This document shows, piece after piece, positions 28,562 through 37,446 of a stretch of DNA of 64,000 nucleotides. The position numbers and the translations under genes were made by a program. Under the pieces are notes generated by a model. The model was not told the DNA's origin. It did no database searches and saw only the letters and a list, made by a program, of their open reading frames with translations. This stretch comes from Phycisphaerae bacterium (GTDB lineage Bacteria; Planctomycetota; Phycisphaerae; Phycisphaerales; SM1A02): positions 146,861 through 210,860 of the forward strand of contig PARI01000032.1 of assembly GCA_002711415.1 (NCBI GenBank), read 5' to 3'. Position 1 is the first letter of the stretch. Each line of letters starts with the position of its first letter.

Positions 28562-30717
28562 GTGTCGAGGAGCCCAGGAACGATCTCGAGGCCATCGCCA
28601 GTGACCAGGACTTCCAGGTCGCCCTGCAGGATCCGAGCCGGTTTCTCAACCGGGATCTCCAGTGGCTCCGCTTCAACCAGAGGGTCCTCGACCTGGCCTG
28701 CGATGATCGCACGCCGCTGCTGGAACGGGTCCGGTTTCTCGCGATCTACTCCAACAACCTCGACGAGTTCTTCATGAAGCGGGTGGGCGGTCTGCGCAGG
28801 CAGATCGACGCCGGTCTCGGTTCGATTCCAAACGAGAACATCTCCCCCAGCGACCAGATCAGCAGGATACGGAAGCGAGTCGAGGAGATGAACCGGATCC
28901 AGACCGCCTGCTACAAGGACCAGATCCTGCCGAAGCTGGCCGCCAAGGGCGTCGAGCTGATCCGCTGGAAGGACATGACTCCCCAGGAGCAGGAGGAGGC
29001 CGAGCACTGGTACCGGCGGAACGTCTTCCCGATCCTGACACCGCTCTCGGTCGATCCCGGGCACCGGTTCCCGTTCATATCCAACATGAGCGTGTCGCTG
29101 GGCGTGATGCTCAGGCGTCCCGGGGAGTCCGAGCAGTTGTTCGCACGCGTGAAGGTGCCCGAGTTGCAGGAGCGACTCTACCGCGTTCCCGACAAGCTTC
29201 GATTCGTTCTCCTGCAGGACATCATCGAGCACAACCTCGACGATCTCTTTCCAGGGATGGAGATCCTCAAGGTGCTTCCGTTCCGCGTGACAAGGAACGC
29301 GGACGTCGAAAGGGATCACGAGGATGCGGAGGACCTGCTGGAGCAGATCCAGCAGCAGCTTCGCGAGCGTCGATTCGCCCAGGTCGTCCGGGTGGAGATC
29401 GGCCGAAAGCCCAACAAGAAGATCCTCAGGTTCCTTACGGAGGAACTCGACCTGAACGCCGACGACTTCTACGAGACGACGGCGCTGCTGGACAACTCGG
29501 TCCTCAACCAGATCGCCGACCTGGACATCCCGGGCTGCCACTACCGGAAGTGGACGCCGATCGCACCACGGGGGCTGCAGACCGAGGAATCGGACATCTT
29601 CAGCCTCATCAGGTCACGTGACATCCTCGTGCATCACCCGTATGAATCATTCGATGCCAGCGTGGAGCACTTCATCGAGAACGCCGCGAAGGATCCGAAG
29701 GTGCTCTGCATCAAGCAGGCCCTGTACAGGACCTCGGGGGACAGTCCCTTCATTCCCAACCTCATCCGCGCCGCCGAGGCTGGAAAGCAGGTCGCCGTGC
29801 TCGTAGAGCTTCGTGCCCGCTTCGACGAGGCGAGGAACATCCACTGGGCGAGGAAGCTCGAGGATGCGGGGGTCCACGTCGCCTACGGGGTCGTCGGCCT
29901 GAAGACGCATACCAAGACGGCCCTGGTCGTCCGACAGGAGGCCGATGGCATCCGCTCCTACGTCCACATCGGGACGGGGAACTACAACTCCGTGACGGCC
30001 AGGCTCTACGAGGATCTCGGTCTCTTCACCTGCGACTCCGACATCACCGAGGACATCGTGGACCTCTTCAACTACATGACGGGTCGCTCCAGGCAGCGTG
30101 ACTACCGGAAGCTCCTGGTCGCACCGGTCGCCATGAAGCGCCGGTTCATCGAGATGATCGAGCGGGAGATCCTGCTGCAGACCCCGGAGCGGCCGGGTCA
30201 CATCATCGCCAAGATGAACCAGATCGAGGACCGAGCGGTGACCGACGCCCTCTACAGGGCGTCACAGGCGGGCGTGAAGGTCGACCTGATCGTCCGGGGG
30301 TTCTGCTGCCTCAGGCCCCAGGTGACCAATCTCAGCGAGAACATCAGGGTCATGTCGATCCTGGGCCGGTTCCTCGAGCACAGCCGGATCTTCTGGTTTT
30401 CCCTCGGGAAGGAGGATCCGATCGACGGTGAGTTCTACATCGGTTCGGCTGACTGGATGTACCGGAACCTCAACCGTCGCGTGGAGGCGATCGTTCCGAT
30501 CGAGAGCAAGCAGCTTCGCAAGCGGCTTCACGCCATGCTCCAGGTCATGCTTGAGGATCAGCTCCAGGTCTGGGAGATGCATCCGGATGGAAGCTACACC
30601 CTGAGGAACGTGGCCGACATGGATCCCGAGGATCCTCAGCTTGTCGGAACGCATGAGACGCTCATGCGGCTTGCCGAAAGCGAGCTGCACTACGATCCCT
30701 TGGCCGAGGACGAGTGA
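28558..30717 (+). CDS. ppk1: Polyphosphate kinase 1
   Basis: The enzyme reversibly transfers the terminal phosphate of ATP to inorganic polyphosphate. Its N-terminal 'FLNRDLQWLRFNQRVLDLA' and 'FLAIYSNNLDEFFMKRVGGL' are typical PPK1 starts. The catalytic phospholipase-D-like halves contain the His of 'GLKTHTKTALVV' (about 451), 'VHIGTGNYNS' and the second His in 'FLEHSRIFWF', with 'GSADWMYRNLNRRVE' after it. All are intact in about 719 residues. ATG 28558 overlaps the stop of the PTPS-like gene, so expression is coupled; the pair has an apparent consensus -10. It converges with the set 2 pilus genes. Confidence 0.96.
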   Translation: MSVEEPRNDLEAIASDQDFQVALQDPSRFLNRDLQWLRFNQRVLDLACDDRTPLLERVRFLAIYSNNLDEFFMKRVGGLRRQIDAGLGSIPNENISPSDQISRIRKRVEEMNRIQTACYKDQILPKLAAKGVELIRWKDMTPQEQEEAEHWYRRNVFPILTPLSVDPGHRFPFISNMSVSLGVMLRRPGESEQLFARVKVPELQERLYRVPDKLRFVLLQDIIEHNLDDLFPGMEILKVLPFRVTRNADVERDHEDAEDLLEQIQQQLRERRFAQVVRVEIGRKPNKKILRFLTEELDLNADDFYETTALLDNSVLNQIADLDIPGCHYRKWTPIAPRGLQTEESDIFSLIRSRDILVHHPYESFDASVEHFIENAAKDPKVLCIKQALYRTSGDSPFIPNLIRAAEAGKQVAVLVELRARFDEARNIHWARKLEDAGVHVAYGVVGLKTHTKTALVVRQEADGIRSYVHIGTGNYNSVTARLYEDLGLFTCDSDITEDIVDLFNYMTGRSRQRDYRKLLVAPVAMKRRFIEMIEREILLQTPERPGHIIAKMNQIEDRAVTDALYRASQAGVKVDLIVRGFCCLRPQVTNLSENIRVMSILGRFLEHSRIFWFSLGKEDPIDGEFYIGSADWMYRNLNRRVEAIVPIESKQLRKRLHAMLQVMLEDQLQVWEMHPDGSYTLRNVADMDPEDPQLVGTHETLMRLAESELHYDPLAEDE

Positions 30718-30724
30718 TCCTTGA

Positions 30725-31315
30725 TCAATAGGTGGCGCTTCGAGGCATCGCCGAGGCGACCAGCCGGATTTCCGTCGGCATGTCACCCTCGATGTCCAGG
30801 TCGACCTGGTCATCCGCGACCACGGTCAGGTCGATCGTGATCCGGTACAGGTTCCTCCCGTTCTCGTATTCCAGCGTGAACGGGCTCACTGGAAGACCGT
30901 CGGTCCCGGTCCGTTGCTCCACGCCCTCGAGGAGGACGTGTGACGTCGAAGGACCGCTGCCGTTGTCGACGACCAGCACGAGGTTCTCATCCACCGGATC
31001 CCACTGGATCGTCACCAGCTGGTCGTCCTGGGTCATGAACTCGATGAAGTTGCTCTTCAGCACGTTGTCCAGGGGATTCACCGGGTAGGGCCCGAACTCG
31101 TCTCCGGTCCTGATCAGCGTGAGCATTCGATCAAGGACGAGGCGACTGACCGTGTGGGTCGAGGCCTGCTCGGTGGTCGCCTGGTACGCGATGAAGGAGG
31201 CCTGGAGGGCGACCAGCGTCGCCGTCAGCAGGGCGGAACTGATGGCCAGGGCCACGAGCATCTCGACGAGGTTGAGACCTCTTCGTCGTCGTGCTTGTGC
31301 GGTGGGTCGACTCAT
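30725..31315 (-). CDS. Minor pilin-like protein (PilW/GspJ-type prepilin), set 2
   Basis: The leader 'RPTAQARRRRG' precedes 'LNLVEMLVALAISSALLTAT', a class III prepilin signal with Gly at -1 and Glu at +5. The remaining ~160 residues are beta-rich, like the C-terminal domain of PilW or GspJ, which sit near the pilus tip. ATG 31315 shares one base with the stop of the preceding pilX-like gene (TGATG), so it is coupled to it. The in-frame extension to 31372 lies inside that gene. It is the last gene of the pilT-pilC locus and converges with ppk1. Confidence 0.82.
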   Translation of the reverse strand: MSRPTAQARRRRGLNLVEMLVALAISSALLTATLVALQASFIAYQATTEQASTHTVSRLVLDRMLTLIRTGDEFGPYPVNPLDNVLKSNFIEFMTQDDQLVTIQWDPVDENLVLVVDNGSGPSTSHVLLEGVEQRTGTDGLPVSPFTLEYENGRNLYRITIDLTVVADDQVDLDIEGDMPTEIRLVASAMPRSATY

Positions 31316-33720
31316 CAGTAGATGCCGCCTTCCCTGTAGCTCATGGGGATCGTCTCCATGGTGATCGGCCATGGGATCCCGTCGGGCAGCATCGCGTCCG
31401 GGTTGTACCTGAGCGTGATCTCGCCGAAGCCCTCGAACTCGCCACTGGTCGGATCGGTTCCCTCGCCGTCGCCATCGAGCGGGCCGAAGTACCCGATCGT
31501 CGTGTTGAACGCGTTGACCTGGCCGTCGTAGAAGAGGGGGCCCTCGCCGTCCTTCGGATGGAACGTCATCATCAGTGTGCCGAAGACGTCCGCGGTACCG
31601 CGGACATCGAGGATCCCGGCGATGATCACGCCCTTGAGCTTGACCGTCGCGGTCTCGTCCGGATCTACGGCCTGCTCGTTGGTGAAGTTGCCGACGTCGA
31701 TCGACCAGCCCGGCATCATGATCGAGCTCTTGGCCAGTTCCTGCCGTGTCTCCTCGCCAATGGACTCCAGCGCCGCCACCAGCTCGATCACGTCAGGCTG
31801 TGACTGCAGGTCGGGATCCTCGGGATCCACGTAGAAGCGGGTCGCTCCCGTGATCTGGACCTTGTTCCGCCAGTGGGTGTACTGGTTCGGCTTGTCGCCG
31901 CTGATGGATCCGAGGAACGTGCATCCGTCGAACCGGATGTTGTTCGAGAGGGTCTTGGTGTCATCCACGACGTCGTTTCCATGCGCGGAGGTCAGGCCTT
32001 CGAAGCGTGGGGGATAGGTGACCGTGCCACCGTTTTCGATCTTCTCCTGGGCGCCCGTGTAGTTCCAGTTCACGTCGATGCAGTCGGATTCCGTCTGGAT
32101 GTACGTCACGCCCTCGAATCGACAGTTCCTGAAGAGGCCGTTGTTTCCCACGGGGATCGTCACGTTGTTGAAGACCATGTTCTCGTAGAGAGGTCTCCTG
32201 TACCAGTCATACGCGTTCAGCGATCCGTAGGGAACGGACTCGTAGTCGCGGGCATCGGCCTCGGTGAACACGGCGCCCGGTGTCGAAGCGATGTTCCAGT
32301 TGGCCTGCGACTCCAACTGGTTCGAGGCCTGGGCGAAGAACCAGGTCTGACTCTCGTCGAACATGCTCGTGTTGATCTCCCTGAGATCCTCTTCCCCGAC
32401 CTCGAAGGTGGCCGCGGCCTTGTCCTTGCCGGGCACGATCGGTCCCTGGACGATCGACTGATAGCTCTCCCCATGGAGCGACTCCCACGGTTCCCGTGCG
32501 ACCGCGAAGGCGAGCCGGCCCTTGATCTTGGCGTACCGGTCAAGCGATGAGATGGTGCCATCGTTGTAGCCGAGCGTGATGTCGTCGCCATCGACGACAT
32601 CGTCGTCATTGCGGTCCGGATCAGCCTTGTCGACCAGGCGAGCCAACTGGTCGTCCACGTCCTCGAACTCGACCGAGAGGGAGCCCAGTCCGGCATTGGC
32701 GGCCAGGACATCGTCGTACACGACCATTCCGTCGCCGTTGGTATCGAACTCGCCGAGGAACAGATCAAAGTCGTCGATGTACTCGTCATCATCGACATCG
32801 ATCAGTTCCGGGTACAGGTGGAGTTCCTGGCCCTCGGTCGGGTGATCAGGACGGAGGCGTGCGTCCTGGTCGACATCATGAAGGGTGATCTGCGAGTACA
32901 GGATATCCAGCTTCTGGTTCAGCTCGTCGGAGAGGTAGTAGTAGTCGCTCCTGACGACAAGTGGATCTCCATTGCCATCATCGAGTTCGCCCTCGACCAG
33001 GCCGTACCGTGAACCGAGCGGCCCTTCGACCCGGACGTTCTTGCCGATCATGACACGGTTCGGGCTGATGATCGCGTACTCGATCTTCTTGTCGATCTCG
33101 AAGTCCACCTGCAGCGTCCTGGTGATTCCGCGATCATGACCGATGCTGGTCACCCTGACGACGGGCTGGTCGGCCACGAGCTCGTACCGCAGCCGGAAGT
33201 AGAGATCGTTCTCGCCATTCCGCATCCTGACGGGCTTCACCAGGACGGTGCCGGTCTCGGTATCCAGCAGTGGCAGGTTCTGGTCGGTCAGTTCCGGATC
33301 GAACGAATGCTGGCCCTGCTGGTGGGCCTCGATGATCGCCTCGGCAAGTCCGTTGGGCGGGTTGGTGCTCACGTACTCGGTCGGCGGAAGGATCTCGACG
33401 GAACCGTCCATCGAGGTGTTGAACGTCCCCAGCCAGAGATCATGTCCGAACTGTTCGCTGATCACACCCTTCTCGACGACGAAGCGGCTCGATTCTCGCT
33501 GCAACTGCTTGCTGGCGTAGATCAACCCGGTCTCAGCGGCGCTCATCGCCCTGGAGACCTTGATCGCGGAGTCAGCTGTCCGCAGGTTGCCGTGGGCCAC
33601 GACTGCCATGGCTGCGGTGAGGGAGCTGAAGATGACCAGGAACATCATCGCAAGGACGTTGGCGACACCACGTCGCGTTGCGGTCGTTCGGGGTGTCGGG
33701 TTGTGAGTACGTCGGTTCAT
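31315..33720 (-). CDS. Large PilX/GspK-like pilus component with three calcium loops, set 2
   Basis: A short basic leader and 'GVANVLAMMFLVIFSSLTAA' form an N-terminal membrane helix like PilX/GspK, whose +5 Glu is absent. At 801 residues the protein is several times longer than PilX. Three canonical EF-hand/dockerin loops lie between about 305 and 380: 'DVDDDEYIDDFD', 'DTNGDGMVVYDD' and 'DRNDDDVVDGDD'. Farther on, segments such as 'FRNCRFEGVTYI' and 'RFDGCTFLGSI' suggest a short beta-helix. It may be a large tip or surface adhesin-like subunit. ATG 33720 has AGGA nine bases upstream; the in-frame start at 33741 is an alternative. Confidence 0.72.
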   Translation of the reverse strand: MNRRTHNPTPRTTATRRGVANVLAMMFLVIFSSLTAAMAVVAHGNLRTADSAIKVSRAMSAAETGLIYASKQLQRESSRFVVEKGVISEQFGHDLWLGTFNTSMDGSVEILPPTEYVSTNPPNGLAEAIIEAHQQGQHSFDPELTDQNLPLLDTETGTVLVKPVRMRNGENDLYFRLRYELVADQPVVRVTSIGHDRGITRTLQVDFEIDKKIEYAIISPNRVMIGKNVRVEGPLGSRYGLVEGELDDGNGDPLVVRSDYYYLSDELNQKLDILYSQITLHDVDQDARLRPDHPTEGQELHLYPELIDVDDDEYIDDFDLFLGEFDTNGDGMVVYDDVLAANAGLGSLSVEFEDVDDQLARLVDKADPDRNDDDVVDGDDITLGYNDGTISSLDRYAKIKGRLAFAVAREPWESLHGESYQSIVQGPIVPGKDKAAATFEVGEEDLREINTSMFDESQTWFFAQASNQLESQANWNIASTPGAVFTEADARDYESVPYGSLNAYDWYRRPLYENMVFNNVTIPVGNNGLFRNCRFEGVTYIQTESDCIDVNWNYTGAQEKIENGGTVTYPPRFEGLTSAHGNDVVDDTKTLSNNIRFDGCTFLGSISGDKPNQYTHWRNKVQITGATRFYVDPEDPDLQSQPDVIELVAALESIGEETRQELAKSSIMMPGWSIDVGNFTNEQAVDPDETATVKLKGVIIAGILDVRGTADVFGTLMMTFHPKDGEGPLFYDGQVNAFNTTIGYFGPLDGDGEGTDPTSGEFEGFGEITLRYNPDAMLPDGIPWPITMETIPMSYREGGIY

Positions 33721-33745
33721 TGTGAGTATCCTGTACTTCACGTGT

Positions 33746-34315
33746 TCATCCCGGTGCGATCCATGTGACCCTCGTGATCTCCCTCGGCTCGACGTCCATC
33801 GGTCCCTGGTAGTGGACGATCACCTCGAACTTGATCAGGACGGACTGCCCGTCCGCGACACTGGTGGTGATGTCGAAGGGATCCACGTTCCAGACGGAGA
33901 CCGTCTGGGACCACCCGTCCATGCCGGCAATGATCTCGCGTCGGGCGTTGATGGGGCCGTTGCCGGCTGCATGGGAGAAGATCAGCCCGTTGCCATCGGA
34001 GCCATCGAAGTCGTCGAGGTCGTCGAAGTCGCCGATCGTCAGCTCGGTCGGCTCGGGCCCCCAGAACGCCTCCTGCGTGACGGGGTCCGTTCTGGAGAGG
34101 TTCAGGGTCATCTCCCTGATCTCGTTCCCGAGTCTCATCGCGGTCGCCGCATGGGTTGACCAGGCGTTCTGCTTGTGGAAGTTCTGCTGGGCAGCCATGA
34201 TCGCGAGGACGCCCACGCCGACGATGATCGTCGCCAGCGCGGTCTCGATGAGGGTGAAGCCGTGTCGCTTCCGACCGGTTCGCCCCCCCTGGTTTTTCGC
34301 GTTTGTCTTGAACAT
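33746..34315 (-). CDS. Minor pilin-like protein (PilV/GspI-type prepilin), set 2
   Basis: The basic leader 'GGRTGRKRHG' is followed by 'FTLIETALATIIVGVGVLAI', a class III prepilin signal with Gly -1 and Glu +5. The length (189 residues) and the 'AATAMRLGNEIREM' helix fit the PilV/GspI group that initiates pseudopilus tips. The C-terminal half includes an Asp-rich patch 'DFDDLDDFDGSDG' that could bind a cation. The gene lies three bases from the upstream pilC stop and 25 bases before the pilX-like gene, clearly in the same operon. Confidence 0.85.
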   Translation of the reverse strand: MFKTNAKNQGGRTGRKRHGFTLIETALATIIVGVGVLAIMAAQQNFHKQNAWSTHAATAMRLGNEIREMTLNLSRTDPVTQEAFWGPEPTELTIGDFDDLDDFDGSDGNGLIFSHAAGNGPINARREIIAGMDGWSQTVSVWNVDPFDITTSVADGQSVLIKFEVIVHYQGPMDVEPREITRVTWIAPG

Positions 34316-34318
34316 TGC

Positions 34319-35545
34319 TCAGCCTGCGACCAGATTGCTCATCTTGAAGATCGGGAGAATGATCGCCATCGCGATGAAGCCGACGATCGAGCCCATCACG
34401 ACGATCATCAACGGCTCGATCATGCTCGTGACCGCCTTGATCGAGTCACGCAGCACCTTCGAGTAGTAGACGGAGACCTCGTCGAGGACCTCGCCCAGGC
34501 GCCCCGACTCCTCGCCCGCGGAGATCATCTGGATGACCGACCGTGGAAGGAGGCTCGAACGCACGAGTTGTGACTGGATCTTTCGTCCCTGCTTGACCGA
34601 GCCGTAGACCCCTCGCCACATCCTCCTGTAGAGCTGGTTTCCTGAGATGTCGCCGGTGATGGCGATGGTGTCCAGCATCGGCACGCCGGCGTTCAGCAGT
34701 TCGCCCATCGTGTGGAGGCTTCGACTGATGTACAGGGCGCGGAACATCCTGTTCAGCAGGGGCATCCGGAGCTTCGTCCTGTCCCACCAGAACGAGCCGA
34801 GCTCGGTCCTGATGAAGGCCATGAATCCGACGATCCCGACGACCAGGCCGATCAGCAGGAGCCACCAGTATTCGACCATGAACCCGGAGATCCCCATGAG
34901 GAACTTGGTGGGGCCCGGCAGGGCCTCCTCCTTGCCCTCGCACACGTTGGCGAACCTCGGGAGGACGAACGTCAGCAGGAAGATCGTCACGCCGATCGCC
35001 ATCGTGGCGATGATGCCGGGATAGATGCTGGCTCCGATGACCATCTTCCTCGTCTCGATCTCCTGGGAGAGGTAGGCGGCGATCCGATCGAGCATCCTCG
35101 AGAACGCGCCCGACATCTCCGATGCCTTGACCATGTTCACGTACAGCGGCCCGAACAGTTTCGGGTGCTTGGCGATGGCCTCGGAGAACTGCTTGCCGCT
35201 TTCGACGTCCATCTTCAGCGAGAGGATGATCTTCTTGAACTTCTGGTTGGAGACCTGGTCCGCGACGCCTTCCAGCGCCGATCTCAGGTTGATGCCGGCC
35301 TTCATCATCACGGCGAGCTGGATCGTGAAGTCGAGCACGTCCTTCTGGGAAGGGCCTGACGAATAATTCAGATGCGCCAGCAGGGAGTTGATGCGGGCGC
35401 TGGTCGTCTGCACCGGGACAAGCTGCAGGACATGGTTGCCCTGGTTGCGCAGGATCGAGGCTGCCGTGGCGGCACTGTCCGCAGCGAGGACACCGGCCTG
35501 GATCTGGCCTGATGATTGACGAGCTTGGAATCGATACTGGGGCAT
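34319..35545 (-). CDS. pilC: Inner-membrane platform protein (PilC/GspF family), set 2
   Basis: This polytopic platform has two T2SSF domains; the conserved 'MLKAGINLRSALEGVADQ'-type first motif reads 'MMKAGINLRSALEGVA', and the second 'LLNAGVPMLDTIAI'. The C-terminus 'IIVVMGSIVGFIAMAIILPI' is characteristic of PilC. It anchors the ATPase PilT (and a PilB not found in this locus) to the pilin assembly site. ATG 35545 is preferred over 35569, whose AAGGGG abuts the start codon, and over the frame start at 35638, which lies inside pilT. It follows pilT by 37 bases. Confidence 0.92.
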   Translation of the reverse strand: MPQYRFQARQSSGQIQAGVLAADSAATAASILRNQGNHVLQLVPVQTTSARINSLLAHLNYSSGPSQKDVLDFTIQLAVMMKAGINLRSALEGVADQVSNQKFKKIILSLKMDVESGKQFSEAIAKHPKLFGPLYVNMVKASEMSGAFSRMLDRIAAYLSQEIETRKMVIGASIYPGIIATMAIGVTIFLLTFVLPRFANVCEGKEEALPGPTKFLMGISGFMVEYWWLLLIGLVVGIVGFMAFIRTELGSFWWDRTKLRMPLLNRMFRALYISRSLHTMGELLNAGVPMLDTIAITGDISGNQLYRRMWRGVYGSVKQGRKIQSQLVRSSLLPRSVIQMISAGEESGRLGEVLDEVSVYYSKVLRDSIKAVTSMIEPLMIVVMGSIVGFIAMAIILPIFKMSNLVAG

Positions 35546-35582
35546 GTCGTGTTCCAGCAAGGGGTTCATCCCCTTGGACCGC

Positions 35583-36638
35583 TCAGGCGGCGAGCTGCCT
35601 TTCGAGCTTGTCGGGGAATGCCGCTTGTGCGACCGCATCCTCGCGACTGATCATTCCGTTGAAGTACAGTTCCGCAATTGCCGTGTCGAGGCTTCTCATC
35701 CCCATCTGGCGACTGGTGTCGATGACGTTGGGGATCTCGAATGTTCGTGATTCCCTGATGATGTTCCTGATCGCGGGCGTGCACAGCATGACTTCAATCG
35801 CCGGAACCATGCCAGGCTGGTCGATCCGGCTGAAGAGGGTCTGCGACACGACCGCCTGGAGCGTGGTCGAGAGCATGGACCGGATCTGGTTCTGCTGGCC
35901 GGCGGGATACATGTCGATGATTCGTTCAACCGTCTGCGAAGCATTGACCGTGTGCAGCGTGGAGAGCACGAGGTGTCCCGTCTCGGCTGCCGAGATCGCC
36001 AGGGCGGTCGTCTCGAGGTCTCGCATTTCACCGACCAGGATGATGTCCGGGTCCTGCCTCAACGCGTGTCGGAGGCCTGAGGCGAAGCTGCCCATGTCGG
36101 CGCCGAGCTCTCGCTGCTCGAGGAGGCACTTGCTCGAATCGAACGTGTACTCGATCGGATCCTCCAGCGTGATGATGTGCTTGCGGTACCGTTCGTTCAT
36201 CGCCTGGATCATGGCCGCAAGGGTCGTCGACTTGCCCGAGCCGGTGTCGCCGGTGACCAGGACAAGGCCCCTGGGCAGGTAGGTCAGGCGACCGATGACC
36301 TCTGGGAGGTTCAGGTCCGCCAGTGGGGGAATCGTCGTCTTGATCGCACGGAGGGAGAGGCTGATGCCACATCGCTGCCTGTGCGCGTTGACACGGTATC
36401 GACCCTGCCCGGCGACCTCGTAGGAGAAGTCGAGGTCATGTTCACGATCGAACGTCGCAACCTGGTCCGCCGAGACGATGCCCTCGAGGACCTTTCGCAT
36501 CTGTTCGGGCTGAAGCGTGGGATAGTCCATCGGGGTCATGATGGTGTGAACGCGCATCATCGGTGGCTGGCCGGCCACGAGATGAACATCGGAGGCATCA
36601 TGCTCCCTGGCTGCTTGGAGAATCTCGTTCAACTGCAT
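35583..36638 (-). CDS. pilT: Twitching motility / pilus retraction ATPase PilT
   Basis: Walker A 'GDTGSGKSTTLAAMI', the Asp box in 'TLEDPIEYTF', Walker B 'DPDIILVGEMRD', the His box 'STLHTVNASQTVERIID' and the PilT-specific 'TPAIRNIIRESRTFEIPN' are all present. The tetracysteine of extension ATPases is absent, as expected for PilT. The AIRNxIRE box supports retraction function. ATG 36638 is preferred; TTG 36656 precedes it in frame. At 351 residues the length is standard. It is the first gene of an operon with pilC and three pilus components, so set 2 is likely a retractile pilus; its PilB would be elsewhere. Confidence 0.95.
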   Translation of the reverse strand: MQLNEILQAAREHDASDVHLVAGQPPMMRVHTIMTPMDYPTLQPEQMRKVLEGIVSADQVATFDREHDLDFSYEVAGQGRYRVNAHRQRCGISLSLRAIKTTIPPLADLNLPEVIGRLTYLPRGLVLVTGDTGSGKSTTLAAMIQAMNERYRKHIITLEDPIEYTFDSSKCLLEQRELGADMGSFASGLRHALRQDPDIILVGEMRDLETTALAISAAETGHLVLSTLHTVNASQTVERIIDMYPAGQQNQIRSMLSTTLQAVVSQTLFSRIDQPGMVPAIEVMLCTPAIRNIIRESRTFEIPNVIDTSRQMGMRSLDTAIAELYFNGMISREDAVAQAAFPDKLERQLAA

Positions 36639-36807
36639 GGTGGTGGTTTCCGTCAATCACAACTCAATACACGACAGACGCCACGGATTTATCGACCGGT
36701 GGTGGGGGTGAATTCACTTCCACTTCGATGTTTCAGAACTCGATTTTGAATGATCGCCCTGTGCGATCTCGGCGGCATGCACGGAGGATTATCGGAACCA
36801 GATGTGA

Positions 36808-37344
36808 TTATTCCGGACTTTCAGCGAGCCTGGTGACGGCCACTTCGCTCATGGTTCCCTGCCCGGAAAAGCCCACCGATGGGGTCCTCATGCCGGTATC
36901 GAAGAGCAGGTCTGCGATGAAGCCCGGTTCACGGTACCGCAGTGAGCCGCTGATGCCCCAGGACAGGTCCATTTCGACGGTCGATCCCGGTTCCGGGAGG
37001 GTGTCTCCGAAGGTCGAAATCGGGATCACCGCAGGGATCGGTATCACGGCGTACCCATTGGATGGGAGTGTCCTCAAGGCCGCCCATTCCCCACGGAACT
37101 GCCTCTTCCCGTTGATGTTCACGTGATAGCTGAAGCGTTCCAGCTCCAGCGGATCCGTATTGGGATTCTCAAGGTGCAGTTCCAGTTCGAGCAGGCCCCG
37201 GTCCGCGGTCGCCTCGACCAGGCTGACCTTCTCGACCTGTATCCTCGGAGGGGTGTTGAACCCGCATCCAGCCACGAAAACCACGATCAACATCGGGAGG
37301 ATGGCCGTACAGGTCCTGCACGCGACTTTCCTGGTGATCACCAT
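36808..37344 (-). CDS. Predicted lipoprotein with LEA14-like (WHy) domain
   Basis: A lipoprotein signal with lipobox 'VAGC' (Cys about residue 27) leads into a domain of about 115 residues that matches the LEA14/WHy beta-sandwich: 'LLELELHLENPNTDPLELER' followed by 'YHVNINGKRQFRGEW'. Such domains occur in plant desiccation proteins and in bacterial lipoproteins of unclear function. ATG 37344 is chosen because the signal begins there; 37374 is in frame upstream. It is separated from pilT by 169 bases and is divergent from the giant propeller gene. Membrane anchoring by the lipid is expected; a role is not known. Confidence 0.75.
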   Translation of the reverse strand: MVITRKVACRTCTAILPMLIVVFVAGCGFNTPPRIQVEKVSLVEATADRGLLELELHLENPNTDPLELERFSYHVNINGKRQFRGEWAALRTLPSNGYAVIPIPAVIPISTFGDTLPEPGSTVEMDLSWGISGSLRYREPGFIADLLFDTGMRTPSVGFSGQGTMSEVAVTRLAESPE

Positions 37345-37402
37345 GAACGGCACTCTACACGGTTCGTGGACCATTGGCGACCGAACTCGTCGATTCGCCC
37401 TC

Positions 37403-37431
37403 TTGGAAGGTCCCTACCATGTCGATAAGAG
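37403..37431 (+). promoter_or_regulatory. Putative promoter of the large propeller gene
   Basis: TTGGAA (37403-37408) and TAAGAG (37426-37431) with 17-base spacing; the start codon follows 16 bases later, with GGAGG (37439-37443) as ribosome binding site. Confidence 0.4.
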
Positions 37432-37446
37432 CATGGCTGGAGGCCC

